A stretch of 64,000 nt of DNA from Flavobacterium tibetense (GTDB lineage Bacteria > Bacteroidota > Bacteroidia > Flavobacteriales > Flavobacteriaceae). Location: assembly GCF_003293845.1 (NCBI RefSeq), contig NZ_QLST01000004.1, positions 1 to 64,000 of the forward strand. The letters are read 5' to 3'. The stretch's first letter is position 1, and each line of letters begins with the position of its first letter. The notes beneath the pieces are model-generated. The model was not told the origin of the DNA and made no database searches. It saw only the letters and a list, made by a program, of their open reading frames with translations. This document shows, in pieces, positions 34,014-43,072 of this stretch. Position numbers and translations under genes: made by a program.

Positions 34014-34553
34014 ATGAAAATTCAAAAGCCGTTCAATTTGAACCAATGGATTGAAGAAAACCGCCATTTGTTGCAACCACCCGTTGGAAATAAAACCATT
34101 TACGACGAAACATCGGAAGATTATATCGTGATGATTGTGGGCGGACCCAATGCCAGAAAAGATTACCATTACAACGAAACGGAAGAATTATTTTACCAAT
34201 TGGAAGGTGAAATCACTATTTTCATTCAAGAAGAGGGAGAAAAGAAAGCGATGCAATTAGGTCCAGGTGATATGTATTTACATCCGGCCAAAACACCGCA
34301 TTCGCCATCAAGAACTGCGGGTTCGGTTGGTTTAGTAATCGAAAGAAAACGCGCTGGAAAAGGATTTACCGATGGTTTACTTTGGTATTGCGATACTTGC
34401 AACAACAAATTACACGAAGTCTATTTCGAGTTACACGATATTGAAAAGGATTTTCTACCGCATTTCCAAGAGTTTTACAGTTCTGAAGAAAAAAGAACGT
34501 GTCAAAAATGTGGTACTGTAATGGAAACGAATTCGAAGTTTACAAAAAAATAA
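34014..34553 (+). CDS. nbaC: 3-hydroxyanthranilate 3,4-dioxygenase
   Basis: It opens the ring of 3-hydroxyanthranilate in the kynurenine route of tryptophan breakdown and quinolinate formation. The 179-residue cupin has the iron ligands His52, Glu58 and His96, and Arg48 and Arg100 for the substrate, one residue shifted from the well-studied bacterial enzyme. The second, rubredoxin-like metal site of the bacterial type is present as C126-x2-C129 and C163-x2-C166. Tryptophan 2,3-dioxygenase is coded some 8 kb away; the middle enzymes are not in the window. Confidence 0.94.
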   Translation: MKIQKPFNLNQWIEENRHLLQPPVGNKTIYDETSEDYIVMIVGGPNARKDYHYNETEELFYQLEGEITIFIQEEGEKKAMQLGPGDMYLHPAKTPHSPSRTAGSVGLVIERKRAGKGFTDGLLWYCDTCNNKLHEVYFELHDIEKDFLPHFQEFYSSEEKRTCQKCGTVMETNSKFTKK

Positions 34554-34554
34554 T

Positions 34555-34685
34555 GCAGTAACACAAAGTTCCACAAAAGTTTTCACAAAGTCTCGCAAAG
34601 GAATCTGTGAAAATCAAGGAAATTAGAAGCGAAAAAAACAATTTAAAGATTTAGTCTTTGTGTTCTTTGTGCCTTCATTGTGAAT
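34555..34685. repeat. Reiterated CACAAAG/CTTTGTG words before the aldehyde dehydrogenase gene
   Basis: The spacer holds CACAAAGTTCCACAAAAG, TTCACAAAGTCTCGCAAAGG and then the inverse words GTCTTTGTGTTCTTTGTGCC and ATCTTTGTGG. The two arms can pair. No gene is seen in it. Confidence 0.6.
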
Positions 34686-34741
34686 CTTTGTGGTTAAAAT
34701 TTTAAAATACAATAACATCTGCCGAGTTAAAATATATTTTT

Positions 34742-34749
34742 TACCTTTG
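34742..34749 (+). promoter_or_regulatory. -7 box TACCTTTG of the aldehyde dehydrogenase gene
   Basis: Exact TAnnTTTG match 36 bases before the ATG at 34786. It rules out the longer in-frame start at 34690, which would lie upstream of transcription start. Confidence 0.65.
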
Positions 34750-34785
34750 CATAAATCTAACAAAAACCGAATAAAAAGTTATAAA

Positions 34786-36336
34786 ATGATATCAGAAGCA
34801 GCAGTTCAATTTGGTATGCAAGAAGCATTGCAACAACTAGGAATTAAAGAAATTAACGAAGGAACGTCAACAGGTTCAAAATGGTTTTCTAACGGAAAAA
34901 TCATTGAATCGTATTCACCAGCAACAGGTGAGTTAATTGGAAAAGTAAAATCTTCAACCAAAGAAGATTATGAAACCGCAATGCAAGCAGCAACTGAAGC
35001 TTTCAAGACTTGGCGTTTGATGCCAGCTCCAAAAAGAGGAGAAATTGTGCGTCAAATGGGAGAAGAATTACGTAAACATAAAGAAGCGTTAGGGAAATTA
35101 GTGTCTTTTGAAATGGGTAAATCGTATCAAGAAGGTCTTGGAGAAGTTCAGGAAATGATTGACATCTGTGATTTTGCAGTAGGTTTATCACGTCAATTAC
35201 ACGGATTAACGATGCATTCAGAACGTCCAATGCACAGAATGTATGAGCAATGGCATCCGTTTGGAGTGGTTGGAATCATTTCTGCTTTCAACTTCCCAGT
35301 AGCGGTTTGGTCTTGGAACACGATGTTAGCTTGGATTTGTGGTGATGTTTGTATTTGGAAACCAAGTTCAAAAACGCCTTTATGTGGTGTGGCTTGTCAA
35401 AATATTATTCAAACGGTATTAGAAAGAAACAATTTACCAGAAGGAATCAGTTGTTTAGTGGTTGGTAACGAGTCTGGAGATTTAATCAATAACGACAAAC
35501 GTATTCCATTAGTATCGTTTACAGGTTCTACCAGAATTGGTCGTCACGTATCAAAAACGGTGGCTGAGCGTTTTGGAAATACTATCTTAGAATTAGGTGG
35601 AAACAACGCGATTATCGTTTCTAAAGAAGCCGATTTATCAATGGTATTGGTAGGAGCCGTATTTGGAGCAGTAGGAACAGCGGGGCAACGTTGTACATCA
35701 ACTCGTAGATTGATTGTTCACGAAAGTGTGTACGATAAAACATTAGACGTATTAGCAAAAGCTTATGCACAGTTAAAAATTGGAAATCCATTAGATGCTA
35801 ACAATCACGTGGGACCACTTATTGATAAAGGTGCGGTTCAAGATTACTTAAACGCTATCGAAAAAGCAAAAGCAGAAGGCGGAAGAGTAATTGTAGAAGG
35901 TGGCGTTTTAGAAGGAAAAGGATACGAAAGCGGTTGTTACGTAAAACCATGTATCATTGAAGCTAAAAACGAGTTCGAAATCGTGCAACACGAAACTTTT
36001 GCTCCAGTTTTATATGTAATGAAATACAGTACAATTGAAGAAGCTATCGAAATGCAAAATGCAGTTCCTCAAGGATTATCGTCTTCTATCTTTACTAACA
36101 ACATGAGAGAAATGGAATTATTCCTTTCGGCTGCGGGTTCTGATTGTGGTATTGCTAACGTAAACATTGGAACTTCTGGTGCTGAAATTGGTGGTGCTTT
36201 TGGTGGTGAAAAAGAAACTGGCGGTGGCCGTGAATCAGGTTCTGATGCATGGAAAGCTTACATGAGAAGACAAACTAACACCATTAACTACGGAACAGAT
36301 TTACCGTTAGCTCAAGGTATTCAATTTGATTTGTAA
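34786..36336 (+). CDS. amaB: Aldehyde dehydrogenase, aminoadipate-semialdehyde (ALDH7) type
   Basis: It oxidises an aldehyde with NAD(P). By similarity to ALDH7 enzymes the probable substrate is alpha-aminoadipic semialdehyde (or its cyclic form) from lysine breakdown. The 516-residue chain has SFTGSTRIGRHVSKTV for cofactor binding, the Glu in ILELGGNNAIIV and the active Cys in GTAGQRCTSTRRL. The end GGAFGGEKETGGGRESGSDAWKAYMRRQT is typical of ALDH7. Substrate assignment is from family resemblance only. A terminator follows. Confidence 0.9.
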   Translation: MISEAAVQFGMQEALQQLGIKEINEGTSTGSKWFSNGKIIESYSPATGELIGKVKSSTKEDYETAMQAATEAFKTWRLMPAPKRGEIVRQMGEELRKHKEALGKLVSFEMGKSYQEGLGEVQEMIDICDFAVGLSRQLHGLTMHSERPMHRMYEQWHPFGVVGIISAFNFPVAVWSWNTMLAWICGDVCIWKPSSKTPLCGVACQNIIQTVLERNNLPEGISCLVVGNESGDLINNDKRIPLVSFTGSTRIGRHVSKTVAERFGNTILELGGNNAIIVSKEADLSMVLVGAVFGAVGTAGQRCTSTRRLIVHESVYDKTLDVLAKAYAQLKIGNPLDANNHVGPLIDKGAVQDYLNAIEKAKAEGGRVIVEGGVLEGKGYESGCYVKPCIIEAKNEFEIVQHETFAPVLYVMKYSTIEEAIEMQNAVPQGLSSSIFTNNMREMELFLSAAGSDCGIANVNIGTSGAEIGGAFGGEKETGGGRESGSDAWKAYMRRQTNTINYGTDLPLAQGIQFDL

Positions 36337-36388
36337 TAGTAAGTGATTAGTGAAAAGTAATTAGTGACTAGTTACTTTTTGGATATAT

Positions 36389-36415
36389 AAAAACCCTGCA
36401 ATTGCAGGGTTTTTT
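36389..36415 (+). terminator. Terminator after the aldehyde dehydrogenase gene
   Basis: AAAAACCCTGCAATTGCAGG followed by GTTTTTT is a perfect palindrome with a T-tract, about 55 bases after the stop. Before it lies the word repeat AGTGATTAGTGAAAAGTAATTAGTGACTAGT. Confidence 0.88.
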
Positions 36416-36430
36416 GTTGTTCTATTTTGC

Positions 36431-36456
36431 GGGCACGGAAAAAATTTCCGCGCTAT
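36431..36456. repeat. Left 10-bp inverted repeat with small hairpin, edge of the nuclease-like island
   Basis: GGGCACGGAA at 36431-36440 is the exact inverse of TTCCGTGCCC at 38226-38235. The left copy is extended into a palindrome (GCACGGAAAAAATTTCCGCG), resembling REP-type elements. The pair encloses the single gene at 36466-38091. Confidence 0.65.
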
Positions 36457-36465
36457 CGAGGTTTT

Positions 36466-38091
36466 TTAATTTCTACCGTGACATTTTTTATATTTTAACC
36501 CACTTAAACAAAAACATGGATCATTTCTTTGTATTTTCTTTGAAGTAAACTCAGCTACTTTTTCCTTATAAATCTCTTTGTAATAAGTTTTGTCAATATA
36601 TTGTGCCCAACTTTCATCTAATGCAATATAATCACCATCATATTTTTCAATACCTTTTTTAAGGTGAAATCCTAAATAACACATTTCATTGTCAGCCTTA
36701 TAGAATTTACTAAATTTAATCCTTCTTTTTATGTAATCGGTAAAATCATCAGGCTTTGGTAAATATTTTAGTAAAATTTCTAAATCGAAAATATTTACAG
36801 ACACCGGAAGTTCTTCAGTTTTATTTCCTAATAAAATATGAACTTGATGCGAAATGCCTGGATAATTATCGAGTACAATTGTTACAATATGTACATCAGA
36901 AAGTTTGCTAATTTTATCTTCAAAATTTTCATATTCAGTTAAGAAAATAAAGTTTGAATTATCGATTAAACATTGTTTACAAATATTTCCTTGTTCGTAA
37001 GCATCTTGAACCGCTTTTTTGAAATCATCTTTTATTGATTCAATATTTCCTTGTTTTGAAAGAGCTGTTAATTTTTTAGATTTAATCTGAAATATTATAG
37101 CTTTATCATTATGTAATGCCAAAACATCTATATCTGAAACCGTTTCAGTTTTGTTTTTTTTTATAATAACATTTTGATAAATATTAGATTTCCCAAAAAC
37201 TGGTTCTAACATTTTTGTTGTTAATTCTTCTGCAATATCACCTCTGTTCTTTAGGGCTATTTTTTTATAATTAGCATCTTGAAGCATCCAATAAAAAGGA
37301 CTTTCATATAATGATTCTGAAATTGAAAATGAACTTGGAATAAAATAGCAGTCATCTTTTATTTTGATGATTGGTTTTTCAGAAAATATATTAAAATCTC
37401 CTAAATAATTAAAATCTGTATTGTTTTTTAATGAAATATCAGTAGTTAGACAATTTAAAATGTTTTCAAAATGAGGATCGTTTTTGGTGATTTCAATTTT
37501 GGATAAACAAAAAATATTTAATACTTGCTCATAGTCAGAAATGGCTTTTAACAATTTTCTATTATTTAGTTTATTTTGCAAATTATCTTTGATGTTGTCA
37601 TAAAATTTTTCAAATAAGTCTACATCAAATTCTTTATTTGCTAAAAACCATTCTTTGTCATATTTATATTTTTCGCTTGAAAGTTTTTTATATTGAACAT
37701 CATAAGCGCCAGTTCCAGAATAAATCATTGTTTCTTGAAGGAAAGGACCATTTGAAAACATTTCATAAATGTCTAGTTTCTCGAGAGGATTAATATTTTT
37801 TAATCCTTCTAAAAAAGTAAAATGGAGATTATCCATTAATGTATAAACCTCTTCAAAATTGTTTTGTAATTCGTCTTCGCTTTCAATAAATTTATCTTTT
37901 TTGATATTTTTTAGCCACAAACCAATTAAAAATGATAATTCTTTATCGTTTAAATGTTCTCTAACATTTTTTGAAAACAAATTATCTATAGTACCACAAA
38001 AATCTCTTAATACAATTAATGATAAAATATAAATAAAAGAATATGATTTTGTTAGCTCGTTAAGTCTGTTTAAAATATCTTTTTTACTCAT
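36466..38091 (-). CDS. PD-(D/E)XK-like protein with C-terminal SEC-C motif
   Basis: The 541-residue protein has no signal peptide. The first 270 residues are helical, AT-rich in codon use and not recognised. Residues about 283-345 look like a restriction-endonuclease fold: RGDIAEELTTKML with Glu289, then SDIDVLALHNDKAIIFQIKSK with Asp322 and Gln335-x-Lys337, as in NERD/Mrr-like nucleases. The last 20 residues form a SEC-C zinc motif (NDPCFCLSGLKYKKCHGRN). The gene is framed by a 10-bp inverted repeat and sits alone between housekeeping genes, so recent gain and a role in defence or nucleic-acid handling are plausible. Nuclease activity is an inference. Confidence 0.7.
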   Translation of the reverse strand: MSKKDILNRLNELTKSYSFIYILSLIVLRDFCGTIDNLFSKNVREHLNDKELSFLIGLWLKNIKKDKFIESEDELQNNFEEVYTLMDNLHFTFLEGLKNINPLEKLDIYEMFSNGPFLQETMIYSGTGAYDVQYKKLSSEKYKYDKEWFLANKEFDVDLFEKFYDNIKDNLQNKLNNRKLLKAISDYEQVLNIFCLSKIEITKNDPHFENILNCLTTDISLKNNTDFNYLGDFNIFSEKPIIKIKDDCYFIPSSFSISESLYESPFYWMLQDANYKKIALKNRGDIAEELTTKMLEPVFGKSNIYQNVIIKKNKTETVSDIDVLALHNDKAIIFQIKSKKLTALSKQGNIESIKDDFKKAVQDAYEQGNICKQCLIDNSNFIFLTEYENFEDKISKLSDVHIVTIVLDNYPGISHQVHILLGNKTEELPVSVNIFDLEILLKYLPKPDDFTDYIKRRIKFSKFYKADNEMCYLGFHLKKGIEKYDGDYIALDESWAQYIDKTYYKEIYKEKVAEFTSKKIQRNDPCFCLSGLKYKKCHGRN

Positions 38092-38133
38092 TTTTGGTGT
38101 AAAATTTGGCTAACTTGTTTAAAGACGATATAA

Positions 38134-38175
38134 AGTAGCGCATATACACTTAAATATAGATAGATTGGCGCTACT
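38134..38175 (-). promoter_or_regulatory. 5' UTR hairpin of the nuclease-like gene
   Basis: AGTAGCGC (38134-38141) and GCGCTACT (38168-38175) are exact inverses 26 bases apart. Given the promoter at 38195-38202, the stem lies in the leader of the transcript, 43 bases before the ATG. Confidence 0.5.
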
Positions 38176-38194
38176 CAAAAGCGTATAGGTGTTT

Positions 38195-38202
38195 CAAATA
38201 TA
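38195..38202 (-). promoter_or_regulatory. -7 box TATATTTG of the nuclease-like gene
   Basis: Exact TAnnTTTG match on the minus strand, about 104 bases before the ATG at 38091. It lies inside the inverted-repeat boundary, so the island carries its own promoter. Confidence 0.5.
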
Positions 38203-38225
38203 GCTATATATTTTTATTAATTGCA

Positions 38226-38235
38226 TTCCGTGCCC
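38226..38235. repeat. Right 10-bp inverted repeat of the nuclease-like island
   Basis: TTCCGTGCCC, exact inverse of 36431-36440. Beyond it the RlpA-like gene ends at 38254. Confidence 0.6.
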
Positions 38236-38253
38236 ACAATTCACTTCCAAAAC

Positions 38254-38703
38254 TCACTCCTCCACAAGCTCCAAATCCACCATAATATGACCAGTATATT
38301 TAGAGCCAGCTATTTCAAAAAAAGCTTTTTTAGACAAATCAATTTCGCGACCTTTAGTAAACGGGCCACGATCGTTGATGGTAACTATAACTGATTTTTG
38401 ATTTTTGGGATTCGTCACTTTTACTTTTGTGCCAAATTTTAAAGTTTTGTGTGCGGCAGTTAGTTTGTTGTTGTCAAATTTTTGTCCGCTGGCGGTTCTT
38501 CTACCGTTAAACTTATCGTGGTAATAAGAAGCGTGTACGTTGGTTTTAAAGGGTTTTAATGCAACGGCTAGTGTGTCAACCAAAATACTATCTTTGGGTT
38601 GAATACTGTCCAAAAAAACAGCTTTTCTGTTTAGTTTCTCAGGAAACGAAACAGAAAAGCTGCTAGCTATAGTGAGCAGAAATAAAAGCGCTATGGAATA
38701 CAT
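38254..38703 (-). CDS. RlpA-like double-psi beta-barrel protein, exported
   Basis: From the ATG at 38703 the protein has 149 residues and a clean signal peptide ([20 protein letters not shown]); a longer frame from 38754 is less likely. The domain [54 protein letters not shown] is that of RlpA septal-ring lytic transglycosylases, including the catalytic Asp of NDRGPF. No SPOR domain is present. It probably acts on peptidoglycan. Confidence 0.85.
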   Translation of the reverse strand: MYSIALLFLLTIASSFSVSFPEKLNRKAVFLDSIQPKDSILVDTLAVALKPFKTNVHASYYHDKFNGRRTASGQKFDNNKLTAAHKTLKFGTKVKVTNPKNQKSVIVTINDRGPFTKGREIDLSKKAFFEIAGSKYTGHIMVDLELVEE

Positions 38704-38757
38704 GTAATATTTCACAAGAATGAATTTCTGCAAGTAAAACAAAAGTGGTGCCAAAAA

Positions 38758-39183
38758 CTAGTTGAACCAACTAGCCCAAGGCAAACGCGATAAAATTAAA
38801 ACCAAACCAATGGTATAGAAAACCGCAATTTTCTTGTATTTCCCATTGTGACTTTCTTCTTTTTTGTGTTTTGACCAGCCAATAGTAATCACTGCCAAAG
38901 CAATAATATTAATTAGTGGATGCTCCAAAGAAGTTAAACGTAAATCTTTGTCACCCATATTTCCTAAGGCATCAAAACCAAGTGGTGAAACAAAGTACAA
39001 GATGAATCCAATTAACAATTGCATGTGCGATAAAATCATCGCAAACAGAGAGATTCTCAAATCTTTAGCAGCGAAAAAACGCTTGCTAACTAAACCTGAA
39101 ATAGCATTAACGGCTGCAAAAAACAAAACAGCTAATACAATATAAGCAAAAACAGAATGCGCGGTTTGAAGTGCTGTGTACAT
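38758..39183 (-). CDS. Four-helix integral membrane protein
   Basis: The 141-residue protein has four membrane segments (about 10-30, 46-66, 90-105, 118-134) and conserved-looking His residues in TAHSVF, LSHMQLL and LEHPLIN. The pattern recalls small cytochrome-b-like or heme-binding membrane proteins, but this is not proved. A -7 box TATCTTTG (minus strand, 39217-39210) with CAA 22 bases further up precedes it. No operon partner is obvious. Confidence 0.7.
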   Translation of the reverse strand: MYTALQTAHSVFAYIVLAVLFFAAVNAISGLVSKRFFAAKDLRISLFAMILSHMQLLIGFILYFVSPLGFDALGNMGDKDLRLTSLEHPLINIIALAVITIGWSKHKKEESHNGKYKKIAVFYTIGLVLILSRLPWASWFN

Positions 39184-39278
39184 AAAATTAGTTTTAAAGT
39201 TGATTCTTACAAAGATATAAAAATTATTTACGAAAAAACCAAATATGTTGGGAAGTGGTTTAAACCAATAAAATCAAA

Positions 39279-40883
39279 CTAACGCGTATTCGTATCCAAA
39301 AACTGCTGAATCAAGAAAGAAGTAGAACTGTCGTGAGAACTTACGGTGTTACTTTTAATCTCATCCAAAATAGTAGTAGCCAATTTTTTGCCCAATTCAA
39401 CGCCCCATTGGTCATAACTATAAATGTTCCAAATGATGCCTTGAACGAAAATTTTGTGTTCGTAAAGCGCCAATAATTTACCTAAACTTTCAGGTGTTAA
39501 TTGGTCAATTAAAAGGGTGTTGGACGGTTTATTTCCTTCGAATACTTTGTATGGAATTACTTTTTCATTGGAAGAAGTAGCTTGGTTTCGAATAGCTTCT
39601 TCCGAAATTCCCATTAATAAGGCTTCAGTTTGTGCGAAGAAATTGGACATTAATTTTTGATGATGCAACAATTCTCCATGCAATGATTGCTTAAATCCAA
39701 TAAAATCAACTGGAATTAATTTGGTTCCTTGATGCAACAATTGGAAGAAAGCGTGTTGCGAATTACTTCCAGGTTCGCCCCAAATAATCGTTCCTGTTTG
39801 GTAATCTACAGGATTTCCGTTTCTATCAACACTTTTTCCGTTACTTTCCATAACGGCTTGTTGCAAATACGGAACTAATTTTTGTAAATACTGCGAATAG
39901 GGAATAATAGCTTCAGTTTCAGCACCAAAAAAGTTGTTGTGCCAAACACTAATCAATGCTAAAATTACGGGTAAGTTCTCATGAAATTTAGCAGTTTGAA
40001 AGTGCGAATCCATTTTTTGAGCTCCCAATAACAATTGTTCAAAATTGGAATAACCAATACTCAAAACCAAAGATAATCCAACCGCACTCCACAAAGAAAA
40101 ACGACCACCAACCCAATCCCACATAGGGAAAATGTTGGTTTCATGAATGCCAAATTCCGTTGTTTTTTCGATATTCGTAGAAACGGCCACAAAATGTTGG
40201 GCAATAGCTTCTTGATTTCCAAACTGCAAAAACCATTTCTTGATAGTTTCCGCATTGGAAAGTGTTTCTTGCGTTGTAAATGTTTTAGAAACTACCACAA
40301 ATAATGTAGTTTCAGGATTCAATTTTTTTAGAATTTCTGCAACATGATCACCATCGATATTGGATACAAAATGCACATTCAAATGATTCTTGTAAAATTG
40401 TAGTGCTTCCACTGCCATAGCCGGACCTAAATCGGAGCCACCAATGCCAATATTTACAATATCGGTAAAAGGTAAGTTGGTAAATCCTTTCTTTTCGCCC
40501 GAAATGATGCTTTCAGAAAATGTTTTAATTTTATTTTTAACTGCTGCAATTTCAGGGATGATATTTTCAGTAGTTCTTAATGCAGTATGTAAAACCGCTC
40601 TACCTTCAGTTTCATTGATTTTTTCACCTTGAAATTGCATTTGGATGGCTTTTTTTAGATCGGTTTCTTCAGCTAATTCCAATAATAATTGGAAAGTTTC
40701 TTCGGTGATTTTATTCTTCGAATAATCCAATAAAAAATCTTCCCATTGCAAATGAAACGCATTTACACGGTTTGGATTTTCAACAAAAAGCGATTGCAAA
40801 CTTCGGTTTTGTAAAAGTTTGTAGTGGGATTGTAATTTTTCCCACGATTTCGTTTTCGTTGGATTGATTGAAGGTAATGCCAT
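39279..40883 (-). CDS. pgi: Glucose-6-phosphate isomerase
   Basis: It interconverts glucose-6-phosphate and fructose-6-phosphate in glycolysis. The 534-residue chain has [51 protein letters not shown] and the active-site block [20 protein letters not shown] with Glu and His. It is full length. The M23 peptidase gene ends one base before its ATG, so both share a transcript led by the peptidase. Confidence 0.97.
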   Translation of the reverse strand: MALPSINPTKTKSWEKLQSHYKLLQNRSLQSLFVENPNRVNAFHLQWEDFLLDYSKNKITEETFQLLLELAEETDLKKAIQMQFQGEKINETEGRAVLHTALRTTENIIPEIAAVKNKIKTFSESIISGEKKGFTNLPFTDIVNIGIGGSDLGPAMAVEALQFYKNHLNVHFVSNIDGDHVAEILKKLNPETTLFVVVSKTFTTQETLSNAETIKKWFLQFGNQEAIAQHFVAVSTNIEKTTEFGIHETNIFPMWDWVGGRFSLWSAVGLSLVLSIGYSNFEQLLLGAQKMDSHFQTAKFHENLPVILALISVWHNNFFGAETEAIIPYSQYLQKLVPYLQQAVMESNGKSVDRNGNPVDYQTGTIIWGEPGSNSQHAFFQLLHQGTKLIPVDFIGFKQSLHGELLHHQKLMSNFFAQTEALLMGISEEAIRNQATSSNEKVIPYKVFEGNKPSNTLLIDQLTPESLGKLLALYEHKIFVQGIIWNIYSYDQWGVELGKKLATTILDEIKSNTVSSHDSSTSFLIQQFLDTNTR

Positions 40884-42119
40884 TTAGTTTTTGAATGTTA
40901 CTTTTAAAATACTGTCTAATTCCTGCTTAAATGGTTTTATATGTTCCACATATTTTTTTCTGTCAGCTTCATCCATGGGTTCTGCATTAGGTAATTGTAA
41001 GCGAAGCGGATCCACTTGCACGCCATTTTTCCAAAAACGGTAGCAAACGTGCGGACCTGTTGCTAAACCAGTACTTCCTACTAAGCCAATAGTTTGTCCT
41101 TGCGTTACATATTGACCGTTTCTTACCAAAATTTTTGACATGTGTAAATATTGTGTAGAATAGGTGCTGTTGTGTTTTACTTTAACATAATTTCCGTTTC
41201 CTGCTGTATAACCTGTTCGTTCTACGGTTCCTGAAGCGGTTGTTTTAATTGGTGTTCCATGAGCTGCTGCATAATCGGTTCCGTTATGTGCTTTCCATCT
41301 TCCTTGAACAGGATGAAAACGACGTGGTGAAAATCTGGAAGAAATTCTAAAATAATCTAGAGGTGCTTTTAAGAACATACTTTTTAAAGCCTTTCCTTCT
41401 TCATCGTAATAGCTGGCTTCTTTCTGGTTGTCTTTTAATTTATAAGGAAATGCGTAAAAATCTTTTCCTCTATGTTGAAAATAAGTCGATTCAATGCGGT
41501 CAATTCCCACATAAATAGAATCTTCGATAAATTTTTCATAAAGGGTAACAGCAAATTTATCGTCTTTCTGAATCTTGAAGAAGTCAATAGAATAGGCATA
41601 AACGTTAGCTAATTTGGGTGCTAAACCAGCACTTACTCCAGCTTTTTCTAGCGTAACAGATAAGGAGCCTTCAATTTCAGCTGCAATAGTTCTTTTTTTG
41701 ATGGTAACAGGTTTTTCTTTATTTTGAACACTAACACCATTACGTAAATCAATGACAGTATAATGTATTTGATCTTTTATGTATACAAATTGTTGTAGTT
41801 TTTTAGGATTGTTTTTGTCGAAAAATAAAAGATACGGTTTGCCTGCTTTAATTCCTCTTAAGTTGAAAGAATCTTTTACTTTTTCAGTTAATTGATGCAC
41901 ATTCATACTATCTGGTAACTGATAATTTTGCAGCATTTTACCAAAAGTATCACCTGATTTTATGGTGTCTTTAACAACTTTGAATTCGTTGAAAATAATT
42001 CCAAATTCTTTTATAATCGGTTCCACAACTATTGGCGCTTCAGTAGTTGTTTCCTTTTCTTCTTTTTTATTACAAGAAATAAATATGCTTAATGATACTA
42101 GTAGAACTAAATATTTCAA
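40884..42119 (-). CDS. M23-family peptidoglycan endopeptidase, lipoprotein
   Basis: The 411-residue lipoprotein (lipid Cys in LSIFISCNKKE) has a LysM-like region (about 55-80: KSGDTFGKMLQNYQLPDS), a middle domain, and a C-terminal M23 domain. Metal ligands are visible in KAHNGTDYAAAHGTPI (His, Asp) and TGPHVCYRF (His), with YSTQYLHMSKI as the catalytic His. It trims peptidoglycan cross-links. It is upstream of pgi with no gap. Confidence 0.9.
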   Translation of the reverse strand: MKYLVLLVSLSIFISCNKKEEKETTTEAPIVVEPIIKEFGIIFNEFKVVKDTIKSGDTFGKMLQNYQLPDSMNVHQLTEKVKDSFNLRGIKAGKPYLLFFDKNNPKKLQQFVYIKDQIHYTVIDLRNGVSVQNKEKPVTIKKRTIAAEIEGSLSVTLEKAGVSAGLAPKLANVYAYSIDFFKIQKDDKFAVTLYEKFIEDSIYVGIDRIESTYFQHRGKDFYAFPYKLKDNQKEASYYDEEGKALKSMFLKAPLDYFRISSRFSPRRFHPVQGRWKAHNGTDYAAAHGTPIKTTASGTVERTGYTAGNGNYVKVKHNSTYSTQYLHMSKILVRNGQYVTQGQTIGLVGSTGLATGPHVCYRFWKNGVQVDPLRLQLPNAEPMDEADRKKYVEHIKPFKQELDSILKVTFKN

Positions 42120-42139
42120 TTTTTTGTCTTTTTCAAATT

Positions 42140-43072
42140 TTACAATCCTTCACCCCAGTTTTCAATTTCTTCTTTGGTCCATAGTTCTGGAAAGAAAATT
42201 CGTTTTTGGTATTTGGGTAACATGTATTTTTTCCAATCACTTCCACCAGTTGCTTCATGATTTCCTGGCGTACTTTCTATGTATTTTTTGGCTGTGTTGA
42301 AATGTCCCATTACCCAAGTAATATTAATGGTATAATCTAAATGACGCATAGCCGCAACAAGTTCAGGATTTTTTTGGTCTACTTCAGGAATTTCTTTGAA
42401 TTTACGCCATAAATTAATGGTGTTGTATTCTTCCATAAACGTTAGGAAAGTAGCCTTGTATTTTTTTTCAAAAGCTTGAATTAAATAGGATTTCTCTCCT
42501 GTTTTATGATCTTTTCCAGCAGCTTGCCAATACAAATGTTCGAAAGCGTGTTCGTATGGCGTATTTCTATCAATTGTTGCTCTAAAGCGATTATCGATTA
42601 GGTTAATCAAATCAGTAGAAGCAAATTCAATTAAACGGTATTGCGCACTTTGGAAGCCGCTTGCTGGTGTTAGTGTGTTTCTAAATTTCAAATATTGATC
42701 CACTTCCATGCCATCAGTCATAATGTTGAATGATGTGGTTAACATATCAAAATAACGACTAATTCTTCCAAGTTTTTCAGTAAAATAGGGAGTTGAAGGT
42801 TTTTCGGTATGACACAATTGGTCAATTTCCCACAAAATCATTTTGAAAATCAACTCATTCACTTGATGGTACATGATAAAAACCATTTCATCAGGTAAAG
42901 TGGTGCGCTGAATTTGCAAGTTCAACAAAGCATCGGTTTGTATATAATCCCAATAGGTTATTGGTTTTGACCATAACAAACCTTCTAAGTGTGTTGCTGT
43001 ACTTTGGTTAATTGCTTTGAATTTGTCATCTAATTGTTGCAATTGGCCTTGCAAATCTTGCGTCATTTCCAT
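42140..43072 (-). CDS. kynA: Tryptophan 2,3-dioxygenase
   Basis: This heme enzyme opens the indole ring of tryptophan to N-formylkynurenine. The 310-residue chain has YWDYIQTDALLNLQ, FIMYHQVNELIFKMILWEIDQL with the substrate-side His, SFNIMTDGMEVDQYLKFRNTLTPASGFQSAQYR, and YTINITWVMGHFNTAKKYI with the heme His. The start overlaps the DUF3108 stop by one base (TAATG), so translation is coupled. Confidence 0.94.
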   Translation of the reverse strand: MEMTQDLQGQLQQLDDKFKAINQSTATHLEGLLWSKPITYWDYIQTDALLNLQIQRTTLPDEMVFIMYHQVNELIFKMILWEIDQLCHTEKPSTPYFTEKLGRISRYFDMLTTSFNIMTDGMEVDQYLKFRNTLTPASGFQSAQYRLIEFASTDLINLIDNRFRATIDRNTPYEHAFEHLYWQAAGKDHKTGEKSYLIQAFEKKYKATFLTFMEEYNTINLWRKFKEIPEVDQKNPELVAAMRHLDYTINITWVMGHFNTAKKYIESTPGNHEATGGSDWKKYMLPKYQKRIFFPELWTKEEIENWGEGL

